Positions 1-9,103 of a stretch of 41,642 nucleotides of DNA are shown here, piece after piece (the first letter of the stretch is position 1; every line of letters starts with the position of its first letter). The notes beneath the pieces were generated by a model. It was given only the letters and a program-made list of their open reading frames with translations, ran no database searches and was not told the DNA's origin. This DNA is from CAYYYP01 sp964475985 (lineage in GTDB: Bacteria; Bdellovibrionota; UBA1018; CAYHWW01): positions 1 to 41,642 of the forward strand of contig CAYYYP010000031.1 of the NCBI GenBank assembly GCA_964475985.1, read 5' to 3'. A program made the translations under genes and the position numbers.

Positions 1-36
1 TTATTATTCGGTGCGTCAATAGGAGGTCGTCCAGAC

Positions 37-729
37 ATGAATCATAAATTTTCAATTTTTTTAGCCGCTTTCTTGGTTACTTTCGGTACGGCTTCCGTTT
101 CATCCATTCATGCGGCAGACAAGCCAGCTTCCACTGCATCTCAAGAGAAAACGGCTCCCAAATCTGTGGCGCAAGACCTTGATTACGGCGAAATGTACGT
201 CATTCAAAAGCACGAAGCTCCTGAACATCCTTGGGAGACTTCGGTTTCGTACTCCTACGGTTTCAGCAACCCCTATTACGGCTTGCATAGCTTTGGTCTT
301 GGGTTCCATCGCCAAATTGGTCATTTCGTACTTGCCGGCGTTTCAGGTTCCTATATCGCAACTAACGATAACGATCTCACTAGCAAGATGGAAGAAGAGC
401 TTCGCGTTCAAACCACCAATCTTAAAGTTTATCGCCCTAAAAACAATGCTTACGTGAACATTGGCGTTATGCCGCTTTCCGGGCTTTTGAACTTTTTTGG
501 TACGAAAGCCATGAACTTTGACCTTCTTTTAGGTTTTGGTGGCGGCTTTGCCGGCTACGTAGGCGAAACCCGTTTGCTTCCAAGTCTTAAAATTTTCGTG
601 ATGCCTAAGCTTATGATCGATAGCCACTTTGGTTTTGGAGCAGGTTTAAGCTCAAGCTACGACCGTTTCTCTGCTTCCGATTGGCAGAATCGCGTTGAAG
701 CGTCATTGAATTTTTTAGCTCGGTTCTAA
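37..729 (+). CDS. Exported outer-membrane beta-barrel-like protein of a gliding cluster
   Basis: 230 residues. The first ~27 residues form a Sec signal peptide ending in an Ala-rich cleavage region. The rest alternates polar and aromatic/glycine residues, as in a small beta-barrel, and ends in an aromatic residue preceded by Ala-Arg (final Phe), which is typical of outer-membrane strands. The ATG follows a strong AGGAGG site at spacing 9-10. It is the first of eight co-directional genes with TolQ/ExbD and GltG-like partners, so a role as the outer-membrane part of a Glt-like envelope complex (compare GltA/B/H of Myxococcus) is inferred from context. No family-specific motif was recognised. 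Confidence 0.7.
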   Translation: MNHKFSIFLAAFLVTFGTASVSSIHAADKPASTASQEKTAPKSVAQDLDYGEMYVIQKHEAPEHPWETSVSYSYGFSNPYYGLHSFGLGFHRQIGHFVLAGVSGSYIATNDNDLTSKMEEELRVQTTNLKVYRPKNNAYVNIGVMPLSGLLNFFGTKAMNFDLLLGFGGGFAGYVGETRLLPSLKIFVMPKLMIDSHFGFGAGLSSSYDRFSASDWQNRVEASLNFLARF

Positions 730-759
730 GGTTGTTTGAATCTTAAGAAAGATATTTTC

Positions 760-1512
760 ATGAGAACACTTACCCCAAAATCCCTTGGCGCAACTAGTCT
801 GCTCCTCAGCATCCTTTTCTGCGGAATTTCGAGCCCTAAGGCCGTCGCCGAAGAAACCTCCCGTGAAGATATGACCCAGGCCATTTCCAAACTTCAAAAG
901 AAGGAATTGGAAAAAGCCTATGAAACCTTAGATACCGTTCCTCAGGACTCTCTCTCTTTCCGCATTGCGTTTCTTGAAATGCAAAAAGTTCATTACCGCC
1001 AGCAGTCCTGGGACAAATTTTTTGGTTACGCTACCTATTATCGCAAAAAACTATTGGGTACGTTTTTTCAGCCCGAGCTTTTAGTGTTAGAGGCGCTTGC
1101 CCTCGTAAAACATTGTCAGTTTGAAGTGGCTTCAAACTTCGTATTTGCTTCTCAGCAAATTGTATCTGAACTCAAAGAGGGCGATGCCTCGCAAAATGCT
1201 ACCGCAAAGGCCCTTTACCATCGAGAGCTTAAAAAGCTTGCCGGTGATGTACGTTCCTGGGACCAGCTTCTCGCGCGCGCCGAAGGTCAGTTGAATACCG
1301 TAGAAAATCTGCTTCTTTTGCAGACCAAGATCCCTGGCAAAATCAAATCCGATCCCGTCCATAAAAAGTCCAGAGTATTTGCGAAGGACGTTTTTTGGAA
1401 CGTTGAGCATGAAGATTCTAAAATCAATATGGTGGAAAAGGCCGTTCGCCACCCCAGAGCCCTCCGTGTTTATGTAAAAAACATGTGCGGCAAAGAAGGT
1501 GAAGTTCAATGA
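760..1512 (+). CDS. Exported helical protein of the gliding cluster
   Basis: About 250 residues from the ATG at 760. An in-frame TTG at 736 is a possible longer start, but neither has a strong ribosome site. The N-terminus is a signal peptide with a hydrophobic stretch containing Cys (possibly SILFCG, a poor lipobox). The mature part is rich in paired helices (KLQKKELEKAYETLD and similar), consistent with TPR-like repeats. Its last codons overlap the next gene through ATGA, so the two are translationally coupled. By position it may match the small TPR protein GltC of the Myxococcus Glt set, which is inference only. Confidence 0.6.
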   Translation: MRTLTPKSLGATSLLLSILFCGISSPKAVAEETSREDMTQAISKLQKKELEKAYETLDTVPQDSLSFRIAFLEMQKVHYRQQSWDKFFGYATYYRKKLLGTFFQPELLVLEALALVKHCQFEVASNFVFASQQIVSELKEGDASQNATAKALYHRELKKLAGDVRSWDQLLARAEGQLNTVENLLLLQTKIPGKIKSDPVHKKSRVFAKDVFWNVEHEDSKINMVEKAVRHPRALRVYVKNMCGKEGEVQ

Positions 1513-3944
1513 GCAAGATGAAATCTTCTCTCTATATCCTGCCCTGTATCATGACCGCTTCCCTCTGCTTTACGGCGGTAAATGCAAACGCCGCCATGAG
1601 CAAAAAGCAAAGGGCTGCGGAGACCCGTTATACTGCTCAAGAGCATGTTGAAATGCTCATGACCCAAGCCATCGCCCTCATGGCTAATGACCATAAAGAG
1701 CCTGCTTTTAAGCTTTTAGAACAAGTATTTTCAGAGACTAATTTGGTCTCCGATCAAATTGATGCCGCTTTGATTCTGGCCTACGCCGATAATCGTTTGC
1801 TGACGAAACACAAACGTCAATACTACGCTCAATTTTTAACCAAAGTTGCCATGCACAGTCCCGATCGCCCTGCGTTGCTTCGGATTGCAGGAGATGGCTA
1901 TTTTGAAGAAATGGATTTGGTAAATGCCTCAAAAATGTATGAGGAATTAACCCAGGCGAAAGATCCTAACGATCAAGATTACGGTCACTACAAATTAGGT
2001 TGGGTTGAACTCAATCAAAAGCGCCCTGGCCTCGCGTTTCAACGTTGGCATTCCCGCGTTTTAAACGGAAAAAATCGGTCCCAGGACCTTCGTTTGGCTT
2101 TCGTGCGTGACCTTGGTCGTTCTTGGGCGGAAACCGTTCCGGCGGACCCATCACATACCGAAAAAGTTTTAAGCCTGAACCTTACGGATAAAGAGGAAAA
2201 GGAATTTCTCTACGGATTAGCGGCCGGAATGCGCCGTTTGAATGAACAGGAAGAGTTGCCGGCTTTCCGTTCCCAAATTCAAAGAACTCGGTACGCTCAA
2301 CTCGTAGTGGGCAACGTGCTTACCCAGGGCGTGGGGCTTGGTTCTAGCCCTTGTTCGGTCATGGATTGGTTTTCTACGGATCTTGCGGTTAGAAAAACTC
2401 AAATTAAATCTGTTGATGCAGAACTACTTTTGCCTCGCTTAAACGCATGTAATTACGAGTTGCATAAAAAACACGGTGATCGCTGGAAAGATTCTCCTCA
2501 AACTTCTCGCCTTATGAGCTTTTATGAAGAGCTCGACCTTAAGGGCATGAAGCGTTGGGCAATGGCTGCGTTTTATAAAGATTCCGGAAAGAATGTCGAA
2601 GCTTGTGAAGAGTCCATCGAGATGGTTCGGGAAGAGCCAGCGGAATCTTTAAAGCAGGGCAAGCTTAATGAAGCCATGGACACTCTGATCGAAAGCTGCC
2701 GTTTAGCCATCGATAAGAATCTGAAAGAGCTTAACCAAAAAAGTGAGCTAGTAAAATCTTTCGTAGGCCTTCTTTCCACTCATGCTCAGTTAGGCATCCT
2801 TAATACCCAAGATCAGAAAAACCCCCTTTACGGTTTGGTGGCGTATTTCCTGAAAGCCTCAAACTTCCGCACGCAAATCGTAAACATTCTTTTGGCGTCA
2901 AAGGAAAATGACCTGCGTAAAACTTTAATTCCTAGTCAGCTGTTGGACGCTTTAACCGACGCCGAACGCGTGAAGTACGGCGAAGCGTTGTTAGTAGCCT
3001 ACGGACCGCAACCCATTACTACCGAAGATAGCGTGAATTCAGTTTGGATTGAGCTTCTGCGCGCAAGACTTTCGGACTTAGTTCAGAAGAAACAATATCA
3101 AGCAGCCTACGACCTTTTGAAAACGTTCATTCCTTTTGATTCCGTAAAGGAAGCGTTAGCTGCAAGTCCTAAAACAGCTGAGCGACGAGTGGGCCTCTGG
3201 CTCCTGTGGGCCCTTGGCGTGCCCGAAGAAGAGGCTACATTAAAAGCCGGTGGATTACAGGCCGCAAAACTTGCCATCTCAACCATGGCGACCCATAAAG
3301 TCCCCGCGCTTGCCCTTAGTGCAAAGTTTGGCCTAGTGGAAGATGCATGGGCAAATTGGTCAACCTTAAAAACGGTGCCCAATGATTCAAAAACCCTTCT
3401 TACGGGCGTACTTCAGAATGTGTTTGAAGCGACGCTTATCGGTTCTTTCAAAGAAAAGGCGTTGCTCGCAAACCCTGAAGGAAAAGAGATTCTCGCGGGC
3501 GTGAAGTACGTACAGATGCCTTTGAACGAAACCATCCGAAAGGGTGATTCTGGCCTTAAATCAAATTCATTTAAAGGAATTCCGGAGCCTAAGTTTGTGG
3601 GCGATATCCGCGCCATTGAAGCATTGGTGGCTAAGAACCGTGCGGTCACTTCTCAACAACTTAAGTTTACGCAGAAATTGCCTAAGCTTCTAGAGTCCAG
3701 CATTCAGGATGTTCAAGCCCAGGTTGAGTCCATCAAAAAGCGCAGCTGGTCCAATATCAAGTTAGGCCAAAAAGCTAAACTCGTCGTGGCCAACACCTGC
3801 GAAACTTTGGCGGCGAAAATTGAAGGCATCCGTTTTCCAAGCGGCCTGGATGAGGCCCAAGTCACTCAATGGCGCACGCAGTTAGGCGACATTGCAGGTC
3901 AGGTCAAAGGTTGGCAGCGCAATCTTGCGGACTCGGGAGTTTGA
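1509..3944 (+). CDS. Large exported TPR-like protein of the gliding cluster
   Basis: 811 residues with a signal peptide (cleavage near Ala-Asn-Ala at residues ~26-29) followed by helical repeats throughout. The early part (residues ~40-180) has clear TPR-like pairs around A-x-x-L-Y/F-E-x-L patterns such as NASKMYEEL. It starts on the ATG overlapping the preceding stop and ends 2 bp before the next gene. Long TPR scaffolds of this kind occur in Glt/Agl gliding clusters (GltD/GltE/GltI type) in the periplasm, where they would bridge the inner-membrane motor and the outer membrane. The orthologue cannot be named from sequence inspection. Confidence 0.65.
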   Translation: MSKMKSSLYILPCIMTASLCFTAVNANAAMSKKQRAAETRYTAQEHVEMLMTQAIALMANDHKEPAFKLLEQVFSETNLVSDQIDAALILAYADNRLLTKHKRQYYAQFLTKVAMHSPDRPALLRIAGDGYFEEMDLVNASKMYEELTQAKDPNDQDYGHYKLGWVELNQKRPGLAFQRWHSRVLNGKNRSQDLRLAFVRDLGRSWAETVPADPSHTEKVLSLNLTDKEEKEFLYGLAAGMRRLNEQEELPAFRSQIQRTRYAQLVVGNVLTQGVGLGSSPCSVMDWFSTDLAVRKTQIKSVDAELLLPRLNACNYELHKKHGDRWKDSPQTSRLMSFYEELDLKGMKRWAMAAFYKDSGKNVEACEESIEMVREEPAESLKQGKLNEAMDTLIESCRLAIDKNLKELNQKSELVKSFVGLLSTHAQLGILNTQDQKNPLYGLVAYFLKASNFRTQIVNILLASKENDLRKTLIPSQLLDALTDAERVKYGEALLVAYGPQPITTEDSVNSVWIELLRARLSDLVQKKQYQAAYDLLKTFIPFDSVKEALAASPKTAERRVGLWLLWALGVPEEEATLKAGGLQAAKLAISTMATHKVPALALSAKFGLVEDAWANWSTLKTVPNDSKTLLTGVLQNVFEATLIGSFKEKALLANPEGKEILAGVKYVQMPLNETIRKGDSGLKSNSFKGIPEPKFVGDIRAIEALVAKNRAVTSQQLKFTQKLPKLLESSIQDVQAQVESIKKRSWSNIKLGQKAKLVVANTCETLAAKIEGIRFPSGLDEAQVTQWRTQLGDIAGQVKGWQRNLADSGV

Positions 3945-3946
3945 AA

Positions 3947-4408
3947 ATGAAAATGAATAAACTTATGGATGCGGCAGCAAATTTTAGGAAGATAAGTGTT
4001 CCGGGTAACGAGACTACTTTTTCGAAAATCAGTTTTTCTGGCTTGGGAATGATTTTCGTAAGTTTGGTTTTCGGTTTGTCCTTAGGAACATCGGAGGCCG
4101 TTGGGGCCCCAAGCGCACCTGCGAAATCCGCAGCGAGCCCTAAGGCCCCAACTGGTGCCGAGATGACGAACCAGGGCGTACCTTTGGATCTCACAAAAAA
4201 GATCATCGATATCGGAGAACTTCAAATCGAAGGTGAGCTGCGTCGGCCCAATATGCAGTGGCTTGACTCCTCAAAACGGATGCGTGAGCATCTCGCACGA
4301 ATTTACGTTGAACAATTTCGCCGTTTAGAAGACGAAATGCTTCGTCCCATCACCCAACCGGAGTTTGAAGTCGAACTCCAAAAGGAGGAACGTCTTGGAA
4401 GCAATTAA
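3947..4408 (+). CDS. Small single-span protein of the gliding cluster
   Basis: 153 residues from the ATG at 3947, chosen because GGGAG lies about 8 bp upstream and immediately follows the previous stop at 3944. Residues ~30-50 form one hydrophobic segment (signal anchor or signal peptide). Then comes an Ala/Pro/Lys linker and a charged helical C-terminus (MREHLARIYVEQFRRLEDEM). The gene overlaps the next one by 14 bp. Family not recognised. Its position between TPR and GltG-like genes suggests a structural part of the same envelope complex. Confidence 0.6.
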   Translation: MKMNKLMDAAANFRKISVPGNETTFSKISFSGLGMIFVSLVFGLSLGTSEAVGAPSAPAKSAASPKAPTGAEMTNQGVPLDLTKKIIDIGELQIEGELRRPNMQWLDSSKRMREHLARIYVEQFRRLEDEMLRPITQPEFEVELQKEERLGSN

Positions 4409-5666
4409 ATCCCAAATGCAACAGTTTTACAGTTGGCTCTATGGCCCCTACGTCAAAAAGGTTTCGCCAGCCTATTTAGTTGCGGGACTCGACGCTAAAG
4501 GTGTTTCCAAGAGTTACAGCTTGGATTCTTTATCCCAAGGTGTGACGCTCGATGCCCAAGGCCACCCCATACGCATTTCCGTGGCCGGTGAACTTCAAAA
4601 TCTTGAAGTACCTATGTACGCAAAAGTTGAAGTCTTAGGTTCCGTAAGTTGGAAGACCATGTGGAACGGTAGTGCCATGGCTAAGAGCATGTCTCAGCAA
4701 ACCCAAGTTCAAATGATGCCGCTCGCCTTACCTTTAAAAGATGTGGTTCGTGTCACTTTGCCAGGTAAGGTTTTAACCCTTTCCGTTGGCAGCATGGACC
4801 AGGCCCAAGTTGGCGCTCCTACTGACTGGGTAAGCGTTCGCCGCTGGACGACCCGCGGGGTTCTGTCCTTTTTCGTACACGCTGGCCTTTTAGCCCTCCT
4901 GTTTTTCCTTCGGGGCGTTGAAATGCCTTGGGAATCTGCCACGGTAGATTTGACCAAAACGCTTGATAAACTCCATGAAAAGCATAAACAACTTCAATTT
5001 ACAGATGTAGACGTCGCTGGTTTTGATGGATCCGGCATGAACGTAACTGAGCCAGCTCCCGCTAAAGTAGCGGTTCAGGCAGCAGCCCCTACGCGCACGG
5101 CAAAAGCTTCGGACGCCCGCGCGAAAGCGGTAAGTTCCGCGTTGTCGGGCCTTGCGGCTAAGTTATCCAATATGAATTTTGGGGCCGGAAGTTTTAAACT
5201 TAACGTGTCAAACGCAGGCTCGGCTTCGGGCCAAGTGGTAGCGGCGGCGCAAAGCGGTTTAGCTAAAGGTCAATCAACGGGCTTAAATTCAGGTTTGGCT
5301 CAAATGGCCCAGGGCGTGATTGGTAAAGGCATGAAATGGGGTCTCTACGGAAGTAACGGGCAGGGCGTATCCCAACGTGAAATTGAAGAGGTCGGGAACA
5401 TTTTCCGAGCCCTTCAGGCCGAATTCCGAGGCTGTTATGAATCAGCCCTTTTGCGTGACGAGTCATTGGCTGTATCGGTCAATTACGAAGGCACGGTTCA
5501 GGGTGATGGCACTTTAGGTGCCCATACTTTTGACCTCACCGGCACTGCGACGCCTGATGGGGAAAACCTCTTGAAGTCTTGTTTGGCAACCACGGCCCAT
5601 AAAGTCAGGGTCAGCACCAAACTTACGGGCGCAAAAATTAGAAACCTATTTGTTTTTAGGTCATAG
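4395..5666 (+). CDS. GltG/AgmX-like single-span protein with TonB-like C-terminus
   Basis: 423 residues from a TTG start at 4395, chosen over the upstream TTG at 4365 because AAGGAGG sits about 6 bp before it. The N-terminal ~145 residues are probably cytoplasmic. A single membrane span lies at ~153-173, then an Ala/Ser/Gly-rich periplasmic linker, and a C-terminal domain of ~95 residues beginning around a conserved-type RGCYE motif and ending in a beta-strand. That C-terminus matches the AgmX/PglI C-terminal pattern (an AxCYExAL core with a later Cys in a KSC context). In Myxococcus such proteins contact TolQ/ExbD-type motors and reach across the periplasm. The motor genes follow directly. 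Confidence 0.7.
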   Translation: MEAIKSQMQQFYSWLYGPYVKKVSPAYLVAGLDAKGVSKSYSLDSLSQGVTLDAQGHPIRISVAGELQNLEVPMYAKVEVLGSVSWKTMWNGSAMAKSMSQQTQVQMMPLALPLKDVVRVTLPGKVLTLSVGSMDQAQVGAPTDWVSVRRWTTRGVLSFFVHAGLLALLFFLRGVEMPWESATVDLTKTLDKLHEKHKQLQFTDVDVAGFDGSGMNVTEPAPAKVAVQAAAPTRTAKASDARAKAVSSALSGLAAKLSNMNFGAGSFKLNVSNAGSASGQVVAAAQSGLAKGQSTGLNSGLAQMAQGVIGKGMKWGLYGSNGQGVSQREIEEVGNIFRALQAEFRGCYESALLRDESLAVSVNYEGTVQGDGTLGAHTFDLTGTATPDGENLLKSCLATTAHKVRVSTKLTGAKIRNLFVFRS

Positions 5667-5733
5667 AAATTGAAAACTAGAAATATTGTTAAAAGATTGA
5701 AAAGATTACGAAAGTTATAAAAGGAGAAGGATC

Positions 5734-6363
5734 ATGATTACAGCGTTATTTAGTGCATTTACACTTTTAGGTTCAGAATGGGTGATGTGGGTTTTGATTG
5801 CCTTGAGCATTATCAGCTTAGCGATCGTGTTTGAAAGATGGCGTGGTTTACGCAATCAAGAGCGTTTAGGCGCAAGGCTTTGGAAAGAGCATGTTGACGG
5901 TTGGATGAATGGCATCTCAAAGGCCGACAACGCAGCTCAACTCCAGGCCCTGGGTTCCGTTTACCCTTGCCTTGAAGGAAAGCTCATCGAAGTTATGGCT
6001 AAAAACGACGCTAAATCCCGCGATGAAAAACAACTCATTGCCCAAAGTTACTTGTCAAAACATAAGCTTGACCTTGAGAAAAACCTCTCCTTTTTAGGAA
6101 CCGTTGGATCCAACGCTCCGTTCATTGGTTTGTTCGGTACGGTTTTGGGAATTATCAAAGCGTTTCACGACCTTGGTGGAAAAATGGAATCGGCTGGCGC
6201 CCAAACTATCAGTTCGGGTATCTCGGAAGCCCTAGTAGCCACCGCCGTGGGCCTACTGGTCGCTATTCCAGCCGTCGTGTTTTACAACTACTTCCAGCGC
6301 AAGATCAAAACCATCATGGGAAGGGCTGACTCCCTCAGCACTTTCTTGCTTAGCCGAAGTTAA
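5734..6363 (+). CDS. TolQ/ExbB/MotA-family motor protein (AglR-like)
   Basis: 209 residues, the usual length of the TolQ/ExbB family. Three membrane spans are at ~10-29, ~115-140 and ~168-190. The last two carry the family's conserved core (GTVGSNAPFIGLFGTVLGI and a Gly/Ala-rich third span after SGISEAL). Together with ExbD it forms a proton-driven stator in the inner membrane. A strong site (AAAGGAGAAGG) precedes the ATG. In the Glt context it corresponds to AglR, though TolQ of the Tol-Pal system cannot be excluded. No tolA, tolB or pal is present here. Confidence 0.9.
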   Translation: MITALFSAFTLLGSEWVMWVLIALSIISLAIVFERWRGLRNQERLGARLWKEHVDGWMNGISKADNAAQLQALGSVYPCLEGKLIEVMAKNDAKSRDEKQLIAQSYLSKHKLDLEKNLSFLGTVGSNAPFIGLFGTVLGIIKAFHDLGGKMESAGAQTISSGISEALVATAVGLLVAIPAVVFYNYFQRKIKTIMGRADSLSTFLLSRS

Positions 6364-6431
6364 TCGTTCTTAGAGTATATATAAATATATTTAATTTATA
6401 TCTTCCAAAGTAAACAAAAAGGATTTATATT

Positions 6432-6860
6432 ATGGCCGGCATGAATCAAGGATCTGCAGATGAAGAAATCGTCGGAATCAACGTCACCCCCCTAGTGGAC
6501 GTGGTGTTGGTGCTCTTGGTAATCTTCATGATCACCGCCCCCGCAATTTATCAGTCCGCCATTAAGGTGGAGCTGCCAAAGGCGGTATCGGGCGAAAAAA
6601 CTGAACACGTGACTTTGAAGTTCACGGTCACCAAAGACGGAAACATCGTAATGGGCAAAGAACAAATGCCCCTTAGCCAAGTTGCCGGAGTTGTGAAACA
6701 GGCCCTAGAAAAGGATGCGACCGCCAATGCCGTGATTTTTGCGGATGCGGGCGTCTCCCATGGAAACGTCATGGGACTTTTAGATGTGATTAAAACTAAC
6801 GGGATCACACGCTTTGCCCTAGGAGTAGACACTCCTGAAAAAATCGGCGGCGGCAAGTAG
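6432..6860 (+). CDS. ExbD/TolR-family motor protein (AglS-like)
   Basis: 142 residues with the ExbD/TolR layout: a short cytoplasmic N-terminus, one span at ~17-37 (NVTPLVDVVLVLLVIFMITAP-type core, broken here by its Asp23), and a periplasmic domain. Asp23 matches the protonatable aspartate of the family. It is preceded by AAGGA and follows the TolQ-like gene by 68 bp of AT-rich DNA. It probably works with that protein to power the Glt-like complex. Confidence 0.9.
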   Translation: MAGMNQGSADEEIVGINVTPLVDVVLVLLVIFMITAPAIYQSAIKVELPKAVSGEKTEHVTLKFTVTKDGNIVMGKEQMPLSQVAGVVKQALEKDATANAVIFADAGVSHGNVMGLLDVIKTNGITRFALGVDTPEKIGGGK

Positions 6861-6916
6861 GAAGACTCAATAACTTTAGGTTCAAGGCTTCAATTAAATA
6901 GAAGAGGTATCAAGTC

Positions 6917-8485
6917 ATGAAAAAGCAGGACAAAAACAATTTTAAAATGACGCAGAGCGTGGTTGCGGCGGGATTCGCCGTAGGCTTGCTGGGCTTTGTG
7001 ACTGGATGCGGTCAATCCAAGGTTGATCTCAATCGTGACGTGCACAGCACAAATCTGAATCAATTTGAAAGCGCAGCCTCTGGACCTGGCGACGATATTA
7101 CGAGGCTTAACCTTTTCTCCGTAGAAAGGCTGGCCGCAGGTTTTATTCCTCGTCAATGTACCGGACAGGTCATGGACCGAGTGATCATTCCTGAATTTGA
7201 TATTATCTCTGAACGCGCCCTTCAGCGTTTGCAAGCAGCTGGCATCCCGGCTGCGGCTCGTCCCGTAGCACGTACCAACACCGCTACGGCAACTGGCACT
7301 TCAACTACTACGTCCACGGCACCCGCTCCTGCCAATTCAAATCGTGGTTCTGGGGCTCTTTCGGCTCAAATCAATGAGTTCCGGGCAAACTCCACTGCTC
7401 CGGTAAGGCCTACGCCCCCTTCGGAAAACCCCGCTACTTTAGCGCAGGCTTTGGAGCTCACTGCTCACGATCTCCAGGACCTTGGGATTGAAGTTACAGC
7501 AGAAACGGCCCCGAGAAACCGATTCTTGCGTTACGATGTTTTCACTTTTCCAAGTGCCCAAGATTCATTGGATAACACGGCAGTTCGGGGAACTTTCCGA
7601 AACCGTGATGGGGAAGTTACCCAGACTTACGTGGCAGGGTCCCAACGTGCCGCACAGCAGGCTTTCTTTTTTGATGAATATCCTAGAAGTCCCTGGGGCC
7701 GAGGCAGCTTGTTTTACACGATGTTTGAATTGAACCCCACCTATACGGCTCAAGCGTTCAATGACGAAATGAATGCCGATGCCTCCATCATTCGTTACCA
7801 AGGGCTTTTCACTTATTTAAACCCCAATTATCAACGTCGTATCTTGAACGATTACGTTCGTCTCAGCCGACTTGGTCGATTGGGATACCAATTGCTTACG
7901 GATGAGTCCATTGCTTCCACTTCAATCAACGACGAAGAGCGTTTGGTTTTGTACCAAGAACGATACAATCGTTTGTTAAGCCTCGATGCTAAATATGAAG
8001 AAATCGTAGCTGACTTGCGCACGGCGCTTGCTGATTTGAATCACATCATTGATGCCAATAACGTGCATACGTTCTCTGGTTCCTGTGATTTGTTTGGTGT
8101 CCAAGAGACCCGTTGTCGCAATTATTTCAGCACAGAAACATGCCGCGCTTTTTGTACCAATCGTCTTTCGGACTTAGGTGCTTCGCAGCCTGAATTCATG
8201 AGCCATATTGCTCAAGCGAACTCCGTGTTCACGGATACGGCAAGCATCAGCCCGGGTGACCTAGCCCATGTGGTTCATGAAGTGGGCGCTCGTTTGCCGG
8301 CTCAACATTATCTCTCCTGGCTTGCCGAAGCTATGCATGAGCGCTTTCCTCGTGGCTTAGAATTCGCCAACCTCTGTTACCGACATGATGCAACCTTGCC
8401 GATCTCCAGCATTCGCCAAGGCATCCAGAGCGTAACGGATCAAAGGGCTGCTGCAGCTGCCGCTACCGAAACGGCTGGCAACTAA
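6917..8485 (+). CDS. Cys-rich lipoprotein at the end of the gliding operon
   Basis: 522 residues. A lipoprotein signal ends in VTGC with Cys31 as the lipidation site. Residues ~110-160 are a low-complexity Ala/Thr/Pro linker. The C-terminal half carries a group of cysteines (CDLFG, CRNYF, TCRAFC) likely to form disulfides. CglB, the adhesin-like lipoprotein of Myxococcus gliding, occupies a similar place beside AglR/AglS, but I could not see a von Willebrand A metal site, so the link is positional. A GAGG-type site precedes the ATG. The gene ends at a strong bidirectional terminator. Confidence 0.65.
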   Translation: MKKQDKNNFKMTQSVVAAGFAVGLLGFVTGCGQSKVDLNRDVHSTNLNQFESAASGPGDDITRLNLFSVERLAAGFIPRQCTGQVMDRVIIPEFDIISERALQRLQAAGIPAAARPVARTNTATATGTSTTTSTAPAPANSNRGSGALSAQINEFRANSTAPVRPTPPSENPATLAQALELTAHDLQDLGIEVTAETAPRNRFLRYDVFTFPSAQDSLDNTAVRGTFRNRDGEVTQTYVAGSQRAAQQAFFFDEYPRSPWGRGSLFYTMFELNPTYTAQAFNDEMNADASIIRYQGLFTYLNPNYQRRILNDYVRLSRLGRLGYQLLTDESIASTSINDEERLVLYQERYNRLLSLDAKYEEIVADLRTALADLNHIIDANNVHTFSGSCDLFGVQETRCRNYFSTETCRAFCTNRLSDLGASQPEFMSHIAQANSVFTDTASISPGDLAHVVHEVGARLPAQHYLSWLAEAMHERFPRGLEFANLCYRHDATLPISSIRQGIQSVTDQRAAAAAATETAGN

Positions 8486-8511
8486 TACCGCTTAGCGAAG
8501 ATCGTTAAATA

Positions 8512-8551
8512 AAAAAGGAGCTAGTTCACAAAGGTGAGCTAGCTCCTTTTT
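8512..8551. terminator. Bidirectional intrinsic terminator
   Basis: An ~18-bp stem (AAAGGAGCTAGTTCAC with GTGAGCTAGCTCCTTT, one G-T wobble) around a 4-base loop is flanked by A runs on the left and T runs on the right. It lies between the convergent lipoprotein and FKBP genes and can end transcription from both. Confidence 0.9.
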
Positions 8552-8575
8552 CTTTTATAAAAAGCCCGCTCTAGT

Positions 8576-9061
8576 TTACTGAATTTCTAAAAGCTCAACG
8601 TCGAATAAAAGTGTGGCATTGGGAGGAATTACTTTTCCTGCGCCACGTGCTCCGTAGCCCATGTCAGCAGGGATCGTAAGTTTTCGTTTCCCGCCAATTT
8701 GCATTCCCTTTACACCTTCATCCCAGCCTTTGATCACTTCGCCTGCGCCTAAGTGAAAGGAGAAAGGTTGTCCGCGATCGTAGGATGAGTCAAACTTGGT
8801 ACCGTCGGTAAGCGTGCCTTTGTAGTGGACACTTACGGTATCGCCGGATTTTGCGGTTTTCCCGGTACCTTTTTTAACATCTTCAATCTTTAGGCCAGAT
8901 GCAGATGTTTGGGCCTTGGTCGAGGAAGTTTCTTCACTCGTGGTGGTGGTCGTAGTGGTGCTGGTTTTTTTATGGGCTGCTTTTTTTGCTAGTGCTTGTT
9001 GGCTCAAAAATCCTCCGAGAAGAAGTGTAAAAACGATTAATATAATATTCATTATTGTCAT
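8576..9061 (-). CDS. Exported FKBP-type peptidyl-prolyl isomerase
   Basis: 161 residues: signal peptide to ~residue 25, a Thr/Ser/Lys linker (~26-55), then one FKBP domain of ~105 residues with the family pattern (VSVHYKGTLTDGTKFDSS, GEVIKGWDEGVKGM, GYGARG, IPPNATLLFDVELL). It catalyses proline cis-trans isomerisation during folding in the periplasm. The first ATG at 9061 is preceded by AAGGA at suitable spacing; an ATG three codons later is possible. It is transcribed alone, convergent with the gliding operon. Confidence 0.95.
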   Translation of the reverse strand: MTIMNIILIVFTLLLGGFLSQQALAKKAAHKKTSTTTTTTTSEETSSTKAQTSASGLKIEDVKKGTGKTAKSGDTVSVHYKGTLTDGTKFDSSYDRGQPFSFHLGAGEVIKGWDEGVKGMQIGGKRKLTIPADMGYGARGAGKVIPPNATLLFDVELLEIQ

Positions 9062-9103
9062 GAGTCATCCTTTTCATTTGTTGATGGCCCCATGAGAACA
9101 GAA

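Noticed and set aside
5734..6860. Tol-Pal system
   Set aside because: No tolA, tolB or pal nearby; the flanking genes fit a Glt-like gliding module better.
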